Shown here: positions 54,401 to 61,726 of the stretch, in pieces | Layout: each line of letters opens with the position of its first letter | How positions within the stretch are numbered: the stretch's first letter is position 1 | NCBI GenBank assembly: GCA_012656075.1 | Contig: JAAKBF010000168.1 | Coordinates: 62,001-126,000, forward strand | Direction: 5' to 3' | Source: Phytophthora hibernalis | Lineage: Eukaryota > Oomycota > Peronosporomycetes > Peronosporales > Peronosporaceae | DNA length: 64,000 nucleotides | Made by a program: the position numbers and the translations under genes | The notes under the pieces: generated by a model | Database searches by the model: none | What the model saw: the letters and a program-made list of their open reading frames with translations, nothing else | Told to the model about the DNA's origin: nothing

Positions 54401-54932
54401 TCCCCGAGCTGTAGCGCTGCTGGGCCACGTAGCCCATACGGTCCGGGTCTGCGAGTCTTGACAGATTCTCCAGTGCCAATACCCTCAATGGCTGCGGCTT
54501 GGATGCATCGTACACACCCAGTAGGACGCTCTGCTCCTTGGCTTTCTGGCCCTTGGGCAGCGGGTGGAACTGCCGCACGTGGCGGTCGACGCACCACTCG
54601 TAGTGCCACCAGGTTCCGCCCACGTGGAAGCGCAGACAGGACTCGCCCCGCATCTGGCGCTTGAGGCGGTTCTTGAACGCCCGGTAGCTGGCGCCTGAGA
54701 GCGCGTGCAGCCCGTTGAAGTGCGAGAGTGCCGGGGACGCGTCGTCTTTCGCTTGGATCTCGGCTTCTACGGCGCCGATGGACACAAAAAGTAGTGCGAT
54801 GTATAGCAGGAACACGTAGATACCTGCATGGCGAGTTGCAGTGCGTCCAGATCGCTGTGGCACGCAGGAGGAGGCGACCACACCGCCGCCGTCACTTGTG
54901 CGCGGCTGACGCGGCATTATCTGAGACTGCAT
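51439..54932 (-). CDS. MRH-lectin / EDEM-type GH47 / PA-domain fusion, ERAD
   Basis: Reading down from the start at about 54932 (a second ATG lies at 54917): a membrane or signal segment (Y-V-F-L-L-Y-I-A-L-L-F-V), an MRH lectin domain with W-W-H-Y-E-W-C and the paired downstream C-E-Y-E-M-N-V-C, then without interruption M-F-Y-H-A-Y, L-P-L-S-C, L-V-D-T-L-D-T-L and R-P-E-L-I-E-S, the GH47 core of EDEM proteins, with S-F-F-L-S-E-T-x-K-Y-L-Y-L-L-F, and finally a PA domain (V-Q-R-G-E-C-Y-F and A-G-V-I-I-A-N). OS-9-type MRH lectins and EDEMs are normally separate ERAD partners that recognise trimmed mannose on misfolded glycoproteins. Seven frame changes occur, all fitting single-base loss; none falls at the MRH-GH47 junction. 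Introns are not needed. Confidence 0.82.
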
Positions 54933-55042
54933 GCGTTCTGACAGGCAGTTAACACATAACAGATATATTGTTGATGGAGTGTATGCATTATGACAAGTAA
55001 TTGACATAACAGATAGAAGATCAGATCTTTTCGGTTAGAATC

Positions 55043-55756
55043 ATGCCGTTTGACCTGCAGCTCCGCGGCGCCGGTGTCGGCGCACTGTGCACGTTCCTGA
55101 CGTCTCATTTGAGCCCCGAGGAGCTGTACCGACAGGATGTGAAGACACTGCTAGCAGAGCCGAAGGATGCGTTAACAACGGCCGATGTCCGCCTCGTCGC
55201 GGCGCTTCTAAGTGAATTGCGGGCCGCAGACCCGACGACGCCCAGTGTAACAGCGTTATTGCGGCAAGGAGGCGGTGTTCAGGCTCGTGCAGTGGCTGCA
55301 GAGCAAGATGATGAACAGGACGAGCAGGCCAAGCAGAGGAAGGCCAAGTACCTGGCCACGCGCCGCGAAGCTGCTGCGGCTGGACGAGGAGATGCGCTAC
55401 GGCAGCATGGTGCGCAACGTCAAGACGCAGTCGGCAGCCTCGGAGCTGGCCCATCACCAGACCAGTGCAAGGCAGCACCTGTCCATTGGCGCCAACATGG
55501 TCATGGCCCGGGTGACGGCGTTCATTGCCGTGTACTTTGTGGCGAGGAACATCACGGATAACGAGACGACGGTGGGTGTGGCTGATGTTTGGTGCAGTGT
55601 TCAGGACTGACGTGTTTTGCGTTGCAGAGACTTGTGGCTGGACTGGGTGGAGCCATCGCCATGATGGTCGTTGAAATGGTGTTATTTATTACGCGCGCCG
55701 CCAAGATTGAGAGCGTCGAGCGCGAGCAGAGGAAGCTCAAGAACGTCGTCTTCTAG
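55043..55756 (+). CDS. Vma12/TMEM199-like V-ATPase assembly factor
   Basis: Two exons (55043-55571 and 55628-55756). The N-terminal part is a helical cytosolic region; the C-terminal part reads G-S-M-V-R-N-V, then two membrane segments (M-V-M-A-R-V-T-A-F-I-A-V-Y-F-V-A and V-A-G-L-G-G-A-I-A-M-M-V-V-E-M-V-L-F) and a short charged tail, the signature of ER proteins that help assemble the membrane sector of the V-ATPase. Between about 55260 and 55390 the frame must change, possibly more than once, so the middle is uncertain. The gene starts about 110 bases from the divergent EDEM-fusion start. Confidence 0.72.
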
Positions 55757-55954
55757 GTTGGGTAGGTGTCGCTGGGAGTTCTCAATAACTTTGCGGTGAA
55801 TTTGGGAGCCGAGCCTTTGCATGTAAAGGCTCACGTGGTGACGTCGAGTTGAGGCGAGGATCTTATGTCTGGGTTGTTGTGAACCCGCACCGCTCCCATC
55901 ACATCTTCCTGAGTGTGCTGCCTTTCCACCGAAAATCGGTGCGTCAAGTTCCAC

Positions 55955-55970
55955 AGTCATTTTCGCTGGC
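55955..55970 (+). promoter_or_regulatory. Oomycete initiator-like sequence
   Basis: CACAGTCATTTTCGCT fits the YCAYTYY initiator pattern and lies about 35-45 bases upstream of the small secreted-protein start. Confidence 0.4.
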
Positions 55971-55999
55971 AGACGCACAGGCAGGAAGAACGACATACA

Positions 56000-56275
56000 A
56001 TGCGAGCAGGAACGTGGTGTGTGGCAGCGGCCATGACGCTTCTATTAGCTACCGACCACAGCAGCGCGACCAAGACCGAGAGTGGACACGTGCAGGGAGC
56101 AGTGCAGTCGTCGGCGACTGTGAAGCCTGGAAGAAACGGCTACGGCACCGTCACCTACAGCTCCGAGACCAGTGACAGCAGCGACAGCTCCAAGGCTGAA
56201 TCCAACCGCCTCGCACTGGAGGAGGCCGAGGCACAGCAGCCGAACCTGCGGCTTCGACTGGGCATCGGCATCTGA
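56000..56275 (+). CDS. Small secreted Ser/Thr-rich protein
   Basis: This intact 91-residue frame begins with a typical signal peptide (M-R-A-G-T-W-C-V-A-A-A-M-T-L-L-L-A, cleavage probably after about residue 23). The mature part is Ser-, Thr- and Glu-rich with an S-S-E-T-S-D-S-S-D-S-S run and has no cysteines, RXLR or LFLAK motif. I chose the ATG at 56000 over the longer upstream frame because the signal peptide starts there. Function unknown; an extracellular or cell-wall role is possible. Confidence 0.6.
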   Translation: MRAGTWCVAAAMTLLLATDHSSATKTESGHVQGAVQSSATVKPGRNGYGTVTYSSETSDSSDSSKAESNRLALEEAEAQQPNLRLRLGIGI

Positions 56276-56478
56276 TCCGTGTCTGCGCATACCTACGGGT
56301 CTTCAGCTCGCTCATCCTATATTTAATCTCAATTACGTTTATCACCTTATTATCGGTTAATTCCTTGAATTCCTAGATTAGGATGTTTAGACATGGGAGT
56401 CGTGTGGCCCACACCCTGATTCACGACGTGGCGCAGGGTTTAAAAAGTGACGCACTCTGACATCCCACAGTTCTGGAG

Positions 56479-58533
56479 ATGGCGCGCGGATTGACGCTGT
56501 TCGCGGCGCTGCTGACGCTGCTCTGCTGCGTGTTGGTGCATGCGACCACCGAGACCAAGTCCGCCCGTGAGTTCTTCGTCTGATCCGTGAAATAAGCAGC
56601 CTCTAGGCCGCTGTGTGCGCCGCTAGAGCCTCGAGACTAACTGTATTGCGATGGCTTCACCTTTCCAGACGAGAACGTGGCGTCCGAGGCCGACCGCAGG
56701 AGCTTCCGATGGCTGGACGAGGGAGATACGACCACCGGAGACGTGAGAGAGTGGGGGCAGCAGCAGAGCTTCTGCTTCTATGGTAACGCGTCCCTGCACA
56801 TCCGCATGGACGCTTTGAACAGGTAGAGAGCCGTCATTTGCAACTGCAATATGGTGTGGAGGTTGTGTACTGACTGGACTGGTGGTGGTTGCAGCACGAT
56901 GCAGCCGGCGCTGATTCAGACGCTGGGCCAGTCGCGAGAGGCCAAGGCGCTGTTCAACATGACCAATGCCACGTTGTGGTACTTGCAGAGCGCTGCGTGG
57001 CCACTGAGGCCTGTGTTCTGGGCCTGGAGCGAGCTGCGCGTCGTGGTGCGCAGCCCCAAGATCGACCAGCTAAGCTTCAGATTTGCACGGTTCGTGGTTG
57101 TTTGGATTGTGATTGTTCGGGCTGTATTTCTTATGTTAGTGTGATTTTCTGCATTGTAATAGGACCCCAGGACTGTTGTGTCGAAGCGTATTGAAGGCGG
57201 CTCATTTGACTCCTGCACTGCAGAATTTCGTGCCGCAATATGTCGTTGACGCAGTCGAAAACGTGCTCTACGTTGCCTGTACGTTGTTTGTGCCGCTTGC
57301 ACTTGGCAAATGCTTGTCGCGCTGACATTGTTGATTTTGTGTTGTGAACAGCTAAGCTGGTGTGTGAGAACTGTGTGGGTGGCTGCCCGCTGGAATGCAG
57401 AGAAGTGGAGGGCGAAGACTCGTGCATGCTGGAATTAAGTCCGTACCACTCGCCTTGCATCACGGTGACTGGACCCCGCAGCCCTTCATCTCGACTTCGA
57501 CACCAAATTTCAATTTTGATTTTACGTTCTTCACATGTACGTGGGTCGAAGAGAGATTGCATTGTTTGACGCTGTTACGCGCTGACCATTTGTGTTTTGT
57601 ATTCGCAGATTTGTCATGGGTCTACGCTCAAAATTTCTTCCTGGGTCTGATGCTATTTTATCTATCGGAGTGGTTCTCGCGCTCGCGCGCATTCCACTAC
57701 GTGCTGGGCGCCGCGGTTGGTGTGTTTTTCTCGGCGCTTTTAGCGCTCTACCTTTTCCAGCGTCAGGCTCGCAATACTACAAAGATGCTGCCGGGTGCAC
57801 AGCTCGTTTCGTCTCTCGCATCCGTCGCGACAGTGGCTGTGCCTGTTACTGGCTTCGTTATCATGCCGAACATCTATCGACTAGGGGCATGGGCAATCTC
57901 GTACCTGGTTTACTTGTGGAATCGCGAGGTTCTTTTCGGCATCCCGCATCTCGGCAAGATTTATTTCGCCTTTTTGCTTTCTTCGGGTGCGTGCTTGTGT
58001 GGTGGTACCAGTGGGGAGCGTCGGCCAAGTCCGAAACGGAGTCTCAAGATGAAGACGAGATCGAGGAAATTGGCAATTTGGACGATGATTTGCCTCCGCC
58101 GACAAGCCTTCAGCTCATCATTTCGCGCTCTCTCAAAATTGTGGGCATGACCTTGCTATTTTATAGCACGTCTTCAACGGAGGCCTCGCTCCTGTTGATT
58201 CTCCTTGTATCGCTCACACGAGTTTTCGAGATTATTGCGACTATTGCGTACTTCTGGTATCATTTTGAGAAACCAGGTCGCCATAGCGCCTTGATCTCGA
58301 AGTCAGCCTACGAGAAGCAAGGTCAGACAGAAACAGAGAAGGCGCTGGCGCAGTTACAAGTGTACTTGAAGCAGAACCCAGACGAGCTGGACAAGGTTCG
58401 CGAGGACAGCGAGATTCGTCTTCGGCGGTTCACTAGAGGCCGTAACCACTTGGATGTGGCCACACAGGAATCGATGATTTCGCGCCAACGCAACCAGAAG
58501 CGGTCGTATTGGTCGTACTGCTCCATCCAGTAG
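56479..58533 (+). CDS. NEMP (TMEM194) nuclear-envelope membrane protein
   Basis: Six exons fit by phase: 56479-56566, 56669-56822, 56895-57089, 57163-57278, 57352-57536, 57609-58533. A signal peptide is followed by a luminal domain with paired cysteines, then several membrane segments beginning N-F-F-L-G-L-M-L-F-Y and Y-V-L-G-A-A-V-G-V-F. The C-terminus carries Y-E-K-Q-G-Q-T-E-T-E-K-A-L, which aligns with the conserved Y-R-I-Q-G-E-V-E-T-R-K-A-L of animal NEMP proteins, and ends F-T-R-G-R-N-H-L. NEMPs sit in the inner nuclear membrane and support nuclear-envelope mechanics. Frame changes near 57465 and 57985 each fit one lost base (the latter beside a GGG). Confidence 0.8.
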
Positions 58534-58850
58534 TTCTGTAGTAGCAAATAGAGATGCGAGCGCGGTAAATGGCTTCATTGCAGTATGTTTGGCCGCGTGA
58601 TCAACTAAACGAGACAACTAGGTACGCTGCATCGAATGTGTCATAAACGCCGTGTGAGTCCGACGACTTAGATTTGTATTCGTGTGATAGATCAAAGAAA
58701 ACTCCAATCAAGTTCATGTTTGGTCATGGTTTGTCGTGGCTTACGCATTACGTATATTTTCGTAGGTCCGATCCGTTCAATTAACTCACTCATAGCTCAG
58801 CAGTGCCTCGGGTCTCTTTCGTTTGTTTGTTGTCCAGGTTGTTAACGGCT
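58534..58850. other. Convergent spacer
   Basis: 3' flanks of two converging genes. No gene or repeat is supported. Confidence 0.6.
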
Positions 58851-60545
58851 TCAAGATGGGATCGGCCCGCGGCTTCGTGTCCAATAGTACCCACCACCTT
58901 CCTTCGGGACATCCAGTACTTCGTTGTCTTCCATCTTGCAGGTGGCTTTGCGGGCGTATTCCTCCTCGTCCTCTTCATTCGCAATCCCGTGAGCACGAGA
59001 TTCGCGACGAATGGTTTCCTGGAGACGCTGCCACGAGTAGCCAGAACGACTTGAAGACGACGTTGGCGTTTGGGGTGCTTGGCCACGAAAATCGAGCGAT
59101 GGACATTGCAGTGGCGGTATGTAGTTTGCATTTCCGCGCTGCCAAGCTGAATCGGGGTTGAATGCCTCTCCGTTGAACACATTTTGAGTACGGCTCGTTC
59201 CACTTCCTTGTGGTTCGAACAAGACGGCAGATCTGCGAATTGGCGGGACCGGAGAGTGGCGACGAAGAATACCCGGTCGGTTTGCCATCAGCATCGTTTG
59301 GAATGGTGGTAGCAGTCTGCGCGGTGGCAGGGTGAGTGCAGGAATTGGTGAACGTGCTTCGCCCATCGACCATGGATGCGACTTGCCGTACGCAGTATCC
59401 GGCGTCACCGAGACCGAAGGAATTGAAGTCGCCATTTTGCTTCTGCTACTCACTGTCGAAGTCGTCGATCTCCCTCCATGGGCGAAGCAAAATCCACCCT
59501 TGCGAGCCGTGGTAGTGCAGCCTTCGAAGACGCACCGCTTTCCTCCTCCATGGGCAATACAGCGACCACGGCTCACAGCACTATTGGCGCAGCCCTCCAC
59601 AAGACATCGCCGCCCACCTCCATGAGCCTTGCAAAGTCCCAGTCGTTGGGCACTACTCGTACAGCCCGCAATCGTGCAACGCTTTCCACCACCGTGTGCG
59701 ATGCAACGCCCGCCAGTCTTCGCACTACTGGTACAACCTTCAACTGCACACCGACGGCCGCCTCCATGAGCTCGACACCGAGAACCGCTTACAGCACTGC
59801 TAGTGCAGCCTTCCACTTGACAACGGTGTCCTCCTCCGTGTGCGATGCAAAGACCGCCTTTCTTGGCGCTGGATCCACATCCTGGTTGTTGGCATCGTCC
59901 TCCTCCACCATGAACGTAGCAGAGACCTCGGCTTTGAGCGCTACTCGTGCAATCGGGCACTTGACAGCGTCGTCCACCTCCATGTGTACGGCATAACCCG
60001 CCCGAGGCCACGTGCTTGTTGCAACCAGGCTGACAGCATTTCCGCCCGCCTCCATGTTGCACGCAGAGTCCACGGCTTACAGCACCACTGGTGCAACTGG
60101 GTGAGCCTCGGCATCGACGACCTCCACCATGGGTAACACACAATCCACCGGAGACAACATGTTTCGTGCAGCCTTGTGCTCGACAACGTGTACCTCCTCC
60201 ATGCGCTGGGCACAGCCCACGACTACGCGCTGGATTTGGGCACCCCGAAGAGCGACAAAGTTTTCCTCGGTTGTTCCCATTCGGCTGATCGTCTACAGCC
60301 GCGTCTTCAGCTTCGTCGTAGTGCTCATTGTCGTCATCTTCATCCGTCTCCGATGTGCTTGAGGGCCACGCCTCGGTGTTATCAGGAGAGCACGAAGCCG
60401 CGTCAAGAAGGTCACTAAAATTTGGGACTTCGTCCTTGTACATGTTTGACCCCGTCACGGTTTGAGCCTCGGAGCTGCCAGACGATGCACACGGCAGCGA
60501 AGAATACTGGCTGTTCATGCTTCTCTTGCTCCAATGCCTGGACAC
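58851..60545 (-). CDS. Protein with eleven 24-residue Cys/His (CCCH-type) repeats
   Basis: An intact frame of 564 residues. After an acidic Ser-rich N-terminus of about 95 residues come eleven tandem repeats of the form R-C-x4-C-T-x8-C-x2-H-G-G-G (one repeat has C-x5-C), each with three Cys and one His suited to binding zinc. Similar repeats occur in oomycete and plant proteins often labelled WRKY19-like, although no WRKY domain is present here. The C-terminal 200 residues are Ser/Pro-rich and end in a short charged segment. Nuclear DNA, RNA or protein binding is plausible but unproven. Five prime UTR exons may lie in 60546-60860. Confidence 0.85.
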   Translation of the reverse strand: MSRHWSKRSMNSQYSSLPCASSGSSEAQTVTGSNMYKDEVPNFSDLLDAASCSPDNTEAWPSSTSETDEDDDNEHYDEAEDAAVDDQPNGNNRGKLCRSSGCPNPARSRGLCPAHGGGTRCRAQGCTKHVVSGGLCVTHGGGRRCRGSPSCTSGAVSRGLCVQHGGGRKCCQPGCNKHVASGGLCRTHGGGRRCQVPDCTSSAQSRGLCYVHGGGGRCQQPGCGSSAKKGGLCIAHGGGHRCQVEGCTSSAVSGSRCRAHGGGRRCAVEGCTSSAKTGGRCIAHGGGKRCTIAGCTSSAQRLGLCKAHGGGRRCLVEGCANSAVSRGRCIAHGGGKRCVFEGCTTTARKGGFCFAHGGRSTTSTVSSRSKMATSIPSVSVTPDTAYGKSHPWSMGEARSPIPALTLPPRRLLPPFQTMLMANRPGILRRHSPVPPIRRSAVLFEPQGSGTSRTQNVFNGEAFNPDSAWQRGNANYIPPLQCPSLDFRGQAPQTPTSSSSRSGYSWQRLQETIRRESRAHGIANEEDEEEYARKATCKMEDNEVLDVPKEGGGYYWTRSRGPIPS

Positions 60546-61039
60546 CCGAAGCCTTGAGTTCTTTCGTCGCGGTTAGATTGAAGAATGAGGACGCTGCAAT
60601 CTTCAGCAACTTGCAAGAAACCCGCAAAAGAGTGGGGGTGGCGAGCGACGTGCGGCGTGGCAGCCGTAGAGCTGATGGGAGCCGACGTCCGAGACGTGGC
60701 GTGAGCTTTCGGGACTTGTCCGCTGGCTTGCGTCTGTCTGGCGTAGCAGTGGCTTGCCTCGAGCGTTGGGAAACAACAAACACAGTCTCGAAACTCGCTG
60801 CCCCGTCCCGGATGTCTGTGGCCGCCATCGTGACAAGAGCCGACCCGCGCACTTTCCGCGCAAGTCCCAGAACATCTCACTGCTAGAAAAGCGTCTGCCG
60901 TTAGTCCTCACGTCCGCATTTCACTGCAACAGTATGGTACAGTATCGTGCATGTACGACACGAGAGACGGCATCTGTACATCAAAAATGAAAGTCTTTCG
61001 AGCGTTAAAGGCACCTACCACTCCCTGTTAATGCTGCGC
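60546..61039. other. Upstream region of the Cys/His repeat gene
   Basis: About 500 bases between a gene start and the 3' end of the C2-domain gene. Several overlapping open frames exist on both strands but none has a family match. The minus-strand frame here is Arg-rich and may be 5' UTR. Confidence 0.45.
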
Positions 61040-61435
61040 TTAGTCCTCCTTCTCGAGCTTGATCTCGAGCATGATGGCGCTTTTGCGCTTCTGCTTGGCG
61101 AAGGCGCCGGGCAGCTCCAGCTCGTACATAAGCACTTCAGACTCGGGTTTGTCCAGGAAGGCGGCCAATGGGATGTTGCAGAAGCCGATCTTGTCGTCCT
61201 TGGAGATGCGGTCGTGGTCGAACACCTGCACGTCCAGCACGGCGCTCTTGGGCTCGTCGCTGATGAAGGCGAACGTCTCCTCCGGGTCCCACTCGGGGTT
61301 CAGGTTGGCTGCGATCATGGAGCTCTTGTGCGTCGTAGTGCCCAGCTTGAAGACCACGTACGGGTCGCTCTTGCCATTGAAGTCGGCGGACGGCAGGTCC
61401 ACGGCCTTGACGAGCGTCACGTGTACAGCGAACAT
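61040..61435 (-). CDS. Single C2-domain protein
   Basis: 131 residues, intact and intronless. It is essentially one C2 domain: V-T-L-V-K-A-V-D-L-P at the start, then the calcium loop G-K-S-D-P-Y-V-V-F, N-P-E-W-D-P-E-E-T-F and V-F-D-H-D-R-I-S-K-D-D-K-I-G, with the acidic positions needed for Ca2+-dependent membrane binding. I chose the ATG at 61435 because the C2 fold starts there; an in-frame ATG at 61504 would add 23 residues without domain match. Role probably in membrane or lipid binding. Confidence 0.85.
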   Translation of the reverse strand: MFAVHVTLVKAVDLPSADFNGKSDPYVVFKLGTTTHKSSMIAANLNPEWDPEETFAFISDEPKSAVLDVQVFDHDRISKDDKIGFCNIPLAAFLDKPESEVLMYELELPGAFAKQKRKSAIMLEIKLEKED

Positions 61436-61726
61436 GCTGGAGAGAGGATGGAAGCTGAGAGGCTTGGGAGTCCGAAGCTTTGGATTGCTACAGGAGCTTT
61501 TCACAAGTGAACAACTTCACACGTCATGCAGGTCGCTTGAGTTGTGCGAACGGAAAGGCGGTGAAGACGAGCAACATAAGAGTGGCGTGCCCGAAATGGC
61601 ACCAAAATGTGTGCCTGTCCGGTGGTAACTTTGAGGCATGAAACTGAGCAAAATCTGCTATCCCAGTCTCCGCATCAGCCCTAGTATTGGAAGCTAACCG
61701 TGGTTTCTGTTGTTATTATTGCACGC

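Noticed and set aside
60415..60852. Arg-rich minus-strand frame overlapping the start of the Cys/His repeat gene
   Set aside because: It overlaps the well-supported N-terminus in another frame and has no recognisable domain; more likely 5' UTR.
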